Part shown: positions 35,009 through 61,941 of the stretch, one piece after another
How the letters are laid out: each line of letters starts with the position of its first letter
Position numbering within the stretch: position 1 is the first letter of the stretch
Origin: Wuchereria bancrofti
Taxonomy: Eukaryota; Nematoda; Chromadorea; Rhabditida; Onchocercidae
DNA: 64,000 nt
Assembly (NCBI GenBank): GCA_005281725.1
Contig: SSBO01000009.1
Location: 4,965,267-5,029,266 of the forward strand
Direction: 5' to 3'
Program-made: the position numbers and the translations under genes
The notes under the pieces: generated by a model
Seen by the model: only the letters and a program-made list of their open reading frames with translations
What the model was told of the DNA's origin: nothing
Database searches by the model: none

Positions 35009-35998
35009 TTTCTTTTAAACGAAATTGGGGATTTCAGGAGCAATAAATGTAATCTTGAGATCTTAGCTACACTGACTGGAGTATTTATCCGTATCAAACT
35101 TCTTAATGCATCAGCTTATAATTTTCTATTATCATTTTTATTTTCTCTTTTGTCTTGCAGAAGTTGTATAGGAATATGTACATGGTCTTGTTCTACTCAC
35201 ATTTTTGTTCTTTATTACTACTCTGATTGATTCTATCTTTTATATACGAATTCAGTATTTTTATCCAAGTTGATATCTGAGATTTTATCGAAAAAAATTA
35301 TCAAATGGTCAAATAGAATGAATGTTTGTTTGGAAAAAATTCTGTTTATTTAGATGAGTCGAAAGCAGTGAAACATGTTAAATACATGTCAGGGATGCAG
35401 TGACTGTTTGTAGTTTAGAGTTTGTTATATTTACCGAAAAGAAGCATGACGATTTAAAGATTGCTGTGCTTTGCTTGATTATATATATTTTAATAATATA
35501 AGAGTTTGAATTGCTCTTCGCATTGCGGGTATCAATGTATTTTTTTTTTGTCTGACGTTTTCCACCTTGTTATACGTAAGTTCCAAGCCTGTGGTTGCTG
35601 CAGTTTTCCATTTATCTTTCAAATAAAATGTTTTTTATTGCTAACTTTTCTGGAACATTTCGTTTGCTGTTTTATCTAGTTTGCTGTTTATCTCTTAAAC
35701 ATGTAATGCTGTAGTTTCTTTATGTTAGGGACGGTTTTGATATTATCAAGCTGAGAAAGTGTGTAGAAATCGTATTCTGTAATATATAAGAATTACTATC
35801 ATTACAAGCCAGTTGGGTCCTTTCATTTTCTGAATTTACTAATGCACACAGTGCTGTATTTCGGTCCACTTGCTGCTTCCATGGTATGCGACAAGCGGCA
35901 CTCTAGTTTTATTTTGCAGAAGCACACGACCTGATATATAGGAATCATTATTATATAAATTTTCCAAGATTATATGAAACTTTTGGCTTTTGGTCGAG
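35009..35998. other. Spacer between SAYSD1-like and HEATR5 genes
   Basis: T-rich, with AATAAA at about 35623 and 35041 that could end SAYSD1 transcripts. The HEATR5 promoter or an operon-internal trans-splice site would lie here; the sequence just before the start is gtcgag, a poor acceptor. Confidence 0.45.
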
Positions 35999-52002
<16,004 letters not shown>

Positions 52003-53134
52003 CTGATATCAGAAGTAAGAGGCTTTTCAAACTAAGATAAATATGACCCTTTGTGAGGGAGGTGTGTTTCTAGTGCTGTTCAAGATCTTTGCGTGTAGTC
52101 AATTAAGACAAGCGTCCGACATCTCAACTATTGTTTTAGACTTCTGATTGTAAGAATGGAGAAACTGTATCCTCCAAAATACTTCTGTTTTTTTAAGTCA
52201 TGTCGTTTCTTCAGGCTTCGAGATGATTCACTTGCCAATGATGGATATACATGCTCAGTTGTCAAGTTGATAATGTCATTGTCACCACATCCTCCATTCC
52301 TGCAAAAATCTTTTTGAAGGCTTTACTGACTGTGACTTGTATTCGAGAGCTTACCAAAAAAGGGGAACGCTAAAAGCAGCAGTCCTGCATTCCTAAGAGT
52401 TCCTACATTATTTGCATTTTGTACACGTATTGTATTTGCACTTTTTCTTGCAAAACAAATATTGCTCAAGTTCACCCTTTTCTTTCAAAACAATTTAAAT
52501 TTAAGTCAAATATGACCCTCGGTTAAGAAAATCGCTTCAATTGGTACAAGGATGAAACGAATTTTCCTTTTTTTCTTGTTGATACATAGAATGCTTATGG
52601 TGATGTCACAAGCTCCTGCTTTTACCATTTCTTATTGAGATTTACCCAGTTAGGCAGTACATTGTGTATTCACTTGTTTCATTAATTTAAATTAATGGTT
52701 CAGATGAATTTTTGGATGCATTGCGTAATTATATCCATAAATTATATGTTCAAATCTTGCTCTTAAATGCTGTATTTACATAACTGGCAGGTGAGATAAA
52801 TTCAAATATTGAATAAAGAGAATGCCAATAGACAATGTTGTTAGAAAATCAGTAATTTTGATTAAGTCATGAGTGGAATGCATCATAACATAACTCTGGA
52901 TCCCAAAAATCAAACCCTGTCGTTAAAGATATGACTTTGGAAATAAAGAGCATACGTTTTACATTCTCGGCGTATCAATCATTCACAGAATTTGGAAATT
53001 TTGTTGAGATGTATTAAAGGTAAGATGGGCCGCCTGGGTAAATGATTAGAATGATTAGATGATGACATGATATAATTATTTACAGCCAACAAATTAATTC
53101 TAAAATGTTCGGCGAAAGCGATTTTTGTACGACT
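52003..53134. other. Convergent intergenic region
   Basis: Between the 3' ends of HEATR5 (plus) and the CNOT10-like gene (minus). AATAAA sites occur at about 52812 and 52942 on the plus strand. No gene recognised. Confidence 0.5.
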
Positions 53135-56100
53135 TTAACTTAATTTCATTTTCTCTATTTGTTGCACAATCAGGTGTCTTGCTTCATCGTCCTTATCTGA
53201 TTTCATATAAATGTAAACACCAAGAGATAGTGCTTCTGGAACTGTTGTTACGTCGCACTGCGTTCCAAGCTGAAATGGAAAGATTCGTGGATACACTTCA
53301 CGTGGATATGGGATACTGGAAAGAATCCACAAAATTTCCGGGCGGTGGGAACATCAAGCAATTTCAAGTGTATACGGGAAGGATAAACACAATCAGGTAA
53401 AAGATTTAAAGACTGTCACTGCCAAAAAACTATAGGAAATTGAAACATACCAGCCCGAAGGTCGCTAATGATTTATGTAGGTTGCCACTCAATGCCTGTA
53501 ACAATGCTCTATTATAGATAACAGCTGATATCGTGCTCGGCATGGATTGAAGTGGTACAGCCTGTGCCAAACATCCTACAGCTTCTGGTAAGCGATCCAG
53601 CAACGTAAGTGCTTCTGCCTACAAAATTTCTAGTTTGACGATAGATGACTATATTTGTTTTAAACTAATGTTAATTATTAAAAAAGTAAGATGGCTAATT
53701 CATATACACTTCAAATCGTGCAATAAAACGTACGACGCTATGTATGCAGGATATAAAAATTACATGGTCTTATACAAAAAATCAAAAGTTTACTTTAAAA
53801 AGCACCGCCATAAGCTTGTGATGAGGTGAAACTTGCTGTAAGCTGGCAAGCTGGCAAGCTGCCTTCAGTGCTAAACCATAGCGACCAAGATTCAGATTAA
53901 TGAAAGATGACGCTGCATATAACCATGGAAGCAAGTATACGCAATCTCGTTCAGTGCCAGTAAGAATTAGTGCATTTCGAATACAGTGTGCGGCATATTC
54001 CCAGCTAATATGATTTTCACGTATCTCATCAACTTCGTTATTCAAACTGGAAAGTAATCACAATTTCCATCAAATTAGGAAAAATCCATCAATATACCAG
54101 CATGAATAATTTTGATTTGATCAGAACGACCGTTATTTATTTAGAAATCATTCTTCCATATATACAAAGACTTATCTGCATAAAACATTAAAAAATACAA
54201 GATAAATACTTTCATCTAAAAAAAAGATAACTGGACAAATTTGTCCTCATTTAGCAAATATCTAGGTTTGGATCATTATCCTATTATAATGTGATTAATT
54301 TTCCGAGGAAGCTTAAATGAATACAGGGAACTTACTTGTCTTCCCTAACAGAAATAGATGGGAGGATAACATATCCATTCTGCGCTGTCCCTACAATTTC
54401 TATCGTTTGTCCATTAGTATCCACATTATCATTTCCATTCTGCAAATGAACATAAAAAATCTGAGAAGTACGAACACTTGCAAAGAGGAGAAAAGGCGGA
54501 TAAGAACTGCAAAACCAATAAGTATAAATAAAGGGAAAGTAAGTTATGAATAGTAGTATAAGGAATACGTATACCATAATCTAGGATTTTCATTAATTCG
54601 ATAAAGGCACTTCGAAAAATGCTGCTAACAAAACATTGTGGACGAACCTTTGTCAGTGCGTATATGCAACATTCTGCAATTCGTAACCAAATTCGAGGTT
54701 GTTTTGGATAAAATGGAAGAACAGAAAGGAAAAGTGTAAAAGCAGATTCTGCATGTCCACAGTGTAACTGAGCCAAAGCTGCGTGATATATCAAGCAATG
54801 CCTGGGTACTGTTGACTCCTGCCAACTGCAGATACAAAGTACAAACTCTCGTATCAATGAAAAAGGCTTCCGAATTGATGAGTTTCTCCAGCATGTAATT
54901 TAATCCGATTACATAGCAACAACCAAACAGAATGTAAAACTTATTTATTTTTTCGTGTATCAAAACTATTTCGATTTTCAGACTTCAGAGTTACTGACAG
55001 TGAAGAATATGTCGTGCATCAGTAAAAAATTATTATAGCAGCTTAATTTCAAATGTAATGATTAGATCGATAACAAACTGGATTTACAAGATTAAGAATC
55101 ATACTCGCTGCAGCACATGCAGAAAACACCCGATTCACAAAAAAAGCCCAGCCTGTTAAACTACATTCTTTACTAATTAGGATGACCATTATCAAGTGTA
55201 TTTATTTATCATTACCGCAAACACAAACCTTTTCCTTTTTTCTTGTTTCACCAACATTGCTGATCGAAAATATGACTCGGCCAAACTTATCTTTTTCAGC
55301 GACAAAGCATAAACACATCCAAGCGCATTATCAACAAGTCTGCGTTCTTCATCCTGCATCTACTTTATATGATAGAAAGCGGTGCAAAGAAATGCCCACA
55401 AATACTATGTTTATGGGAGATAATTAGGTTAATAACCTGCATAGATTATGTATTTTTTGAAATAGTTCAGTCAGACAAAGGATGAAATGTTTATTAAACA
55501 AAAACTAACTGCAACAACTGTAACTGAAAACTATTACTAAACTAAAAAGAATAGGAGACTTGTTCTAAAATAAAATAAAAAATATGATTCGGCCAAACGT
55601 TTTTTTTCCAGCGATAAAGCATAAACACATTCAAATGCATTATCAACAAGTATATCTTAAGAAAAGACCCAAACTACCTGAAGTGAAGGGCGAAATTTTA
55701 AGAGTCGATTTACTGCACGTGTTGCATTACCATTCTTCACATCAAGTTCTGACTGTATAAGGCACCAGTGCAACAACTGTAACTCAAAACTGCTATAAAG
55801 AATTGAAAATAATGATTTTTTTCTTCAGAATGAAGCTTATTATATATATGCAAACCTCAGGTTTCGAAGTAAAATCGATCAAAGATGATGTTTGTGCAAG
55901 ACGACACCGTATGCGACACTCCAAGCAATCAAGGTAATCACGTTGGACAACGTTTGCCCGACGCCATGTAATGCTATCACGAAGTTTGACTGCTTGCTTC
56001 AATGCTAATTTCGGCTGACATAATGTTAAGCTTACGTCAATTTCCAATAATGAAACTGCACAGAAGAGCGTATCTGTAACCCATTTGTTAAATAATTCGA

Positions 56101-56836
56101 AGTTGTAAAATGAGGAATTCCATTTGGCTATTATAAGTTAGTTTAAAGTAGTATTCATGCAAAAACAGAACTGACCTGATAAAGTATTTACAGTCATCAC
56201 AGACTGTAGAATCTCAAGACAAGTTCGCCGATTCCCTCGAACGAAAGCATTTAGTGCTAGGTTGAATGCAGCAACTGCTTCATCATGATCTTCTAAATTG
56301 TGATCCTCACCAGGTTTCAGCTAAAATATTGAATAGCAGTATCATTTCATTTAAAACTATAGATGTAGGTGATGAAACACTGCATATTTCATATAAAGTG
56401 AATTATAGGACTAAATGGAAACACATACTTTGGGAAAAATATTGAGGAGTGCAGCCTGGTATGTAGCACTAAATAACTGTGCTTTGCTCTTCGCTTCACA
56501 GAGAGCTAAATTTGCATGTAAACGTCGTCGTTCTGTTTCGCTTTTAATTCCATCCAGTGCTTTTTTTAACAGTTCCGCACATTTTGTAAAATGATGTTTT
56601 GTAAATGCCTGTAACAGGAAAACATTATTAAATTTGAAATTAAAATAATAAATGATTGAACGCTGATTTCATAAGAATACATATAAAGATTAATATAAAG
56701 ATTAAAATTACCAAATTCTCACTTCTTTAGAAAGCTCATTGATATCTGATGATGTTGAGCACGAGGATGAAGTAGACGATGAAGATGACGATGAGCCGTT
56801 GAAGGAACTCGAACTCGCTTCTGTTGCACTCTTCAT
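53135..56836 (-). CDS. CNOT10: CNOT10-like subunit of the CCR4-NOT complex
   Basis: TPR-type scaffold of CCR4-NOT, the main cytoplasmic deadenylase; CNOT10 pairs with CNOT11 on the CNOT1 N-terminus. Eleven exons (minus strand): 56836-56723, 56608-56429, 56320-56176, 56073-55856 (or to 55908), 55792-55678, 55353-55229, 54825-54648, 54439-54336, 54046-53833, 53618-53451, 53269-53135. Visible: Ser-rich N-terminus; helical repeats; the hallmark QPRIWLRIAECCI; AAHCIRNALIL; AEALTLLDRL; PEALSLGVYIYM near the end. Exons 4 and 5 do not join in frame at the best donor (GAG|GTTTGC, phase 0, versus a phase-2 acceptor). The weak donor ATACG|GTGTCG restores frame and gives 547 aa (human 744). A decayed copy of exon 6 lies between exons 5 and 6. 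It could be a functional gene with an unusual splice or sequence error, or a damaged allele. Confidence 0.85.
55510..55800. repeat. Partial tandem duplication of CNOT10 exons 5-6
   Basis: Block B (exon 6, 55268-55339) recurs at 55580-55650, still open and the same length in the same frame (LVDNAFECVYALSL). Block A (exon 5 start, 55769-55800) recurs at about 55510-55543. Order on the minus strand is A, B-copy, A-copy, B: one tandem duplication followed by decay. Confidence 0.85.
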
Positions 56837-57855
56837 CTCATTCTGTATATCTACTCATGTGGTTCAAAATCAAGCATTTTGCTAGTGGGTAAAATGAGAT
56901 AAGTGATGCTAATAGCAATAGCACTGATAATAAGGCTCACATCATATCCTACACCTCACATTTTACACTAGACAGAAACATGAAAGAGGGCTTCGCGATA
57001 CCAGCAAAGCCAAACTTCAGCTTAATTCAAGCTTACTCCACATTTCCACACAAGTAGTGTTAGATTCGAATATGCATTAAACAACTACCAAAACAGCTAC
57101 CGAGATATCCTAAACAAACAAAACGACACTCAACTCCTCGCCCACAATCTCCTTCCCACTACGACATGCAGCTTTGTTCGCAAACGAAAAGACAGCACGG
57201 TCATCTCGCCTCCAACTTCTACACTATGATGCGTTACATGGAGAGCGGAAGTGTACGTTATTCCCGCTTACCTTTATTTCTAATCCTTTATTCTAAGTGA
57301 AATAATTACGTAATGCATCAAATTCCGCAGTCTATCTTGTTACTATACATGTCTTCTTTACTGAAAGTAACATTCCAATACTTTCTTTGTCGAACCACTT
57401 GAACTTAATGACAATCCTGTCTGTAGATTACACAGTTGATATTCATGTCAAGCAAATTGCTCAGAAACACTACTGCTTCAACCAACTATTTATTACACAC
57501 TTAATGAAAACACACACCATTATGATTCGGCATTGTTATGACAGAATTAACGTGGGCTAGCCTTGAACCAGATGGCCATCTATGTTTAGCAGACTAAGTA
57601 GCAATTTGAGCCTACAAAGCTCGGTTCCAAATGATTTCGATTATGATGACTGCATTTAAGTAGTGATACGGTTTATAAGATGGAGAGGACTATATGAAAG
57701 AGGATTATATGAAATAAATGGACAGGGCGAGAATATGATGAGCTATAAACTTTTCATTTAACCCAACACATTATTAGCTATTCAGACAAACATTGCATGC
57801 ACCAATAGCTATTATTTCGTTGAATATATCGCGAGAATCAAACTGAAATATCGAT
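56837..57855. other. Intergenic, CNOT10 promoter and P450 3' flank
   Basis: Just upstream of the CNOT10 ATG the minus strand reads TATACAG|AATGAGATG, a possible spliced-leader acceptor with a two-codon upstream ORF (ATGAGATGA) whose stop overlaps the main start. The rest (56900-57855) shows no gene. Confidence 0.5.
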
Positions 57856-60800
57856 CTATGCAATTTGCACGTAGTCCCCAAATTTACGTGTTTCAAATCG
57901 TATGTTATTGCCAAATAGTGGCCGAATTACAAGCTCAGCGGACACACGCATCTGATCGGTACGTAGTTTCGATTTCACCTTCAAATTTCGCATTAGCAGC
58001 GCCAGGATGCATTTTTCTTCCATAAGTGCGAATCGTTGTCCTGTAAGAGATGTTTGTCGCGTTATCCCAAGTATATTAATTTTATGTATTTACTCTTTGT
58101 ATCACACTATTATGCTCGTAATTTTGAAATATTTCCCATTCCTCAAATCAAACAGTTTTTTCAACAAATCTTGAAAATCTGGTACCGATGCAATTTCTGG
58201 GTCCAGCAGAAAAAGGAATATATGAAAACGGATGTCTGGGCTGATTGTCAATAAATCGTTCTGGTTTGAACGCTTCTGGATCCGGCCAGTATCGTGGATC
58301 TCGATGAATCATTGATGCGATGATCATAACGCCCGTACCACGTGGTAGTACTTTATTTCCTGAAATTAGAAGCTCCCAAAAGCTTTCTTCATGATCAATC
58401 AATCAGCTTAATTATACAAAAATTTTAAGTGGGGGTTTCTCTACAATGGAATTTCATTCACGAAATACTTGGATTTGGTGAATGTACAGATGCTTTGCAG
58501 TGTATTTATAAAGACTTTTTCTTGTAAATGTGGGGTATAATTTCTATAGAGGTGAAAAAGAGGAAAAAAGCAAAGTCTGAAAAAAGTCACAGCATGTTAC
58601 TGACTTGAAATTCGATGGCATCTTTTCAAATGCTAGAAAAATTTTACCAATTTTTGTATCTTTGGTCAACTGTCGCGCTTGCATAGGTACACTAGGAAAT
58701 AGTCGCAGTGTTTCTTTGATGCAGGCCTCCAAAAATTTTAGTTGTCCGAGGTCCTCATACGTCACAGATCTATTTTCTGAAAAATTATGATACAGCTGTT
58801 TCTGGATATATATATACATATATTTATTTAAGGCCATATACCTTCCCCTAAAACTTCGTCAACTTCCTTTTGAACTTTTGCTTGAATTTCTGGATTGGTA
58901 CCCATCAAGTGCAAAAACCAGTTCATGCTTGTTGAAGTTGTGTCGTGTGCCTGAAATGTTTTTTCAAGCTTACTTTCAATGAGGAATAGAGGAAGAGTTC
59001 TGTGTAATCGTTGGATAACAAAATAAAAAAGTACTTCAAAAGTGAATGTGTCCACTTCTTCCTGTACACCTTCCATAGGTAACTCACCCTTCGCATGTAA
59101 ATCAAGCATGAAATCCAGAAACGCCATACGTCGTTTGCCTTAAAATGAAAATTTAGCTTACAGAGTTATACTTGGCAACAAGCTCATCGTACCTGATAGT
59201 GTTTCTTTCTCCATCAGGCTAGCGACACCACCAGCTTCATCGACCAATCTCTTACGATTTGCTATTGCCTATAGAATTAATTTAATTTAATAAAGGCAAA
59301 AATTAGAGCTTCTCGGAACTTTTCACAATATTGGTATTTGAATAAGTCGCATAACGGGAAGTTATATTTTTTAAGCAAAAGAACTTAGATAACGTCGTCA
59401 AATTACCGCGCCAGTGAATTCATGAAGTATTTCAGTGCATTTGCTCTCATCTTTCCCACTGCCAAATACGTTATAAATAGTATCGAAGTAAAAATGTGCC
59501 TTCAGTGTTCGCTGATGAATCATATATTTTATCCTTAAATCTATGTTTTTTCATTCATTTTTAATTTTAGAATGAAATAATACTTAACCTATTAAAATTT
59601 ACTTAATCTATTAAAATCACGACAAAATAATTTCACAAAGAGTATAAGACGTTGGAATTGAAAGATTTTCTTCCAAATAATTTAAATAAACAAACTTGCA
59701 AACAGCATCCAAGTAAGGAGACGATTTATTCTGCGCATCAACATGTGTACCGAGAGCAGCTTCGCAGATAATATCCAACGTACACAGTGATATCATATGA
59801 AATATATCGTTATACTGATTACCACACAAAGCGTGGAATTTTTGTAGCAGTGTCTGCCCGTGCTTATTGTACACCTAAAAATTCAGTTATCGGAGAACGA
59901 TAACTATATAAAATTTCGCTATAACATTGTGTTAATAGAAATTTATAGAGAGAACATATACTATTAAAATCAGTCTCAAGCACATAGATCAGTCTCAATT
60001 TACAAAGCCTCTAGTAAAGTGTTTTTACTTACACCAACAAAATCTTTCAATATGTCGTAGTGAAATGTCGGTGTAAGAAGTTTTCGTCGCGATCGCCACT
60101 TTTTTGGCTCGCTGAAATAATCAAGAATCAGAGAACAAAGAAGGAGTGAATTATTTGTAAAAAAAAAGGACAAAAGGATAGCAAAATAACAATATGAAAA
60201 AGTAAGAAGCAAATAAAGCTGATTGATCTCCGCCTAATTAATTAGTTAAATTTGATTCCTAAGTTAATGTCTTTTGGATATTGAACAAAGGAAAAATAAA
60301 TTAGAATTCATGAGAAATCCTTGCTGTTTTGTCAACAGTGAGTATAGTAAGTTCCATCGTAAAAGTCAATCCAAGATAATCGTTATTACTCGTGCCAACA
60401 TCGAATAGCTTAATCACAAATCGACTCGTTCAGAAATATTTCACTTCCTACCTACATTTCATTGTCAAATTCGAAAGTGGAACTGTATCTAGAGGTGTAG
60501 AGTTTTCTAAATATTCTCGTCACTTATGAGAATCTTTACGTTTCTGTTCAAAACGGTTTGTTTGGCTAGTGAGATATAGTAAGATAGAAATTCCAGTTCA
60601 TTCCTCCTTTTAATAAAACGATTGCTTCTTCTTTCTTTTCTATTTTCAAATCTTGTTTTTGAATAAAGATTTAAGGGATTTAATTATCATAATCTGCACC
60701 AAAGGAAATTGTATGCTAAAATTTGCTGAACCAAATTTTCAATTTTCCAATGTTTTTTCTAAAAAATTATAAAGAAATGAGCAAACAGGTGCAAGTAAAT

Positions 60801-61941
60801 CGCATTTAGTCTAGCTTCTAGTTTCTAACTGTATGGATTCCAGAAAATGGATTTCTCAGTGATATGTATGTATTTTTATTAAGCATCAATAAATATTAAT
60901 AGAAATGATTGGGCGGGTTTTTTTCATAAGATAACTTCTATTTTTTGGTTCTCTAATTTCTGTAATATTCACTTTCGCCTGGTAGAGAGTCAGTTTTGAT
61001 TGATTTTTTTATTGGATTTTTCAAAAAATATATATTAAAAGTTCCTTAAATCGTCAAATTTCAAAGCTAAGAAATACTCGAGAAAAAACGACCTGATCAG
61101 TAACCCTTGTCCAATCCATCCACTTAAAAAGCCATATTGAAGTGGTTTGTCTAGGATTTTATTACTTCCAAGAATAGCTTCGCTTTCCTCTGCTCCATAC
61201 AGTAAAACCCATGGCCAGGGACCGAACCAAATACGACACATGCGCTCACCGCGTGCTTGTAACATATATGCTATACCCTGAGCTTGCTCGAAGAATTCTG
61301 TAATATAGTTTCATGTTTGATATTTTAGTATAAAATAATTTGTGGAATAAAAAATGTTGCAATTTTCTCTAAAACTCTACGGCCTTTGATATATTAATTT
61401 TTCTTCTCTTCAATTTCATACTTTTAATTTCTCCTCTAACAGGTGATATTTCCAACGCTCTTACAACTTTCATCAATTTTCTCACTGCAATTTGAAAATT
61501 GCAATGAGGAAACAACTGTTTAAAAATTCTGCTTTTAAGAACTTGACCAATTTATAGATTTCGAATCTAATTTTAAATTTGAACTAATTTCAAATATAAG
61601 AAAGAAGTCAAGGAAATTTAATTGCTTCTTTCGTTCAAATTTAATGCCATATGCATGTAATTACTGCGGAAAATTCAAAATTTTGCGAGAAACTTAGTTT
61701 TTATTGCCAAACTAATTAATTTACTTTTAGAGCGAACTTTTCAAATAGCAATGACATGAAAAAAGTTGAGATATGTACCATCTGGTTTGAAATGAAACTG
61801 ATGTAGATTGCCTATAAGTGGCCAAGTTGGTGGTCCCTGTACCGCATTAATTTGCTTCAGCATAGTTCTGAGTTTTTTAATGATGAAGTGAATGATCCAA
61901 ACGAGTACCAGTACGACCAGTGAAGCACTTACTAATCCCAT
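57856..61941 (-). CDS. Cytochrome P450, CYP4 clan
   Basis: Heme-thiolate monooxygenase, ER-anchored; CYP4-clan enzymes typically omega-hydroxylate fatty acids and related lipids. Eleven exons (minus strand): 61941-61779, 61297-61093, 60111-60033, 59874-59696, 59533-59407, 59268-59193, 59138-59035, 58950-58842, 58776-58648, 58359-58186, 58040-57856; 509 aa, full family length. Visible: N-terminal anchor (SLVVLVLVWIIHFII), hinge GPPTWPLIGN, helix-C region KKWRSRRKLLTPTFH, GKRRMAFLDFMLDL, I-helix AHDTTSTSMNW (residues 312-322; Ala where CYP4s usually have Gly, with the preceding Glu kept), K-helix ETLR (369-372), PEAFKPERF, heme loop FSAGPRNCIG with Cys447. ATG 61941 is chosen because no earlier ATG is in frame. 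Subfamily and substrate cannot be named from sequence alone. Confidence 0.93.

Noticed and set aside
53125..53400. 91-codon plus-strand frame
   Set aside because: Antisense shadow of the last CNOT10 exon.
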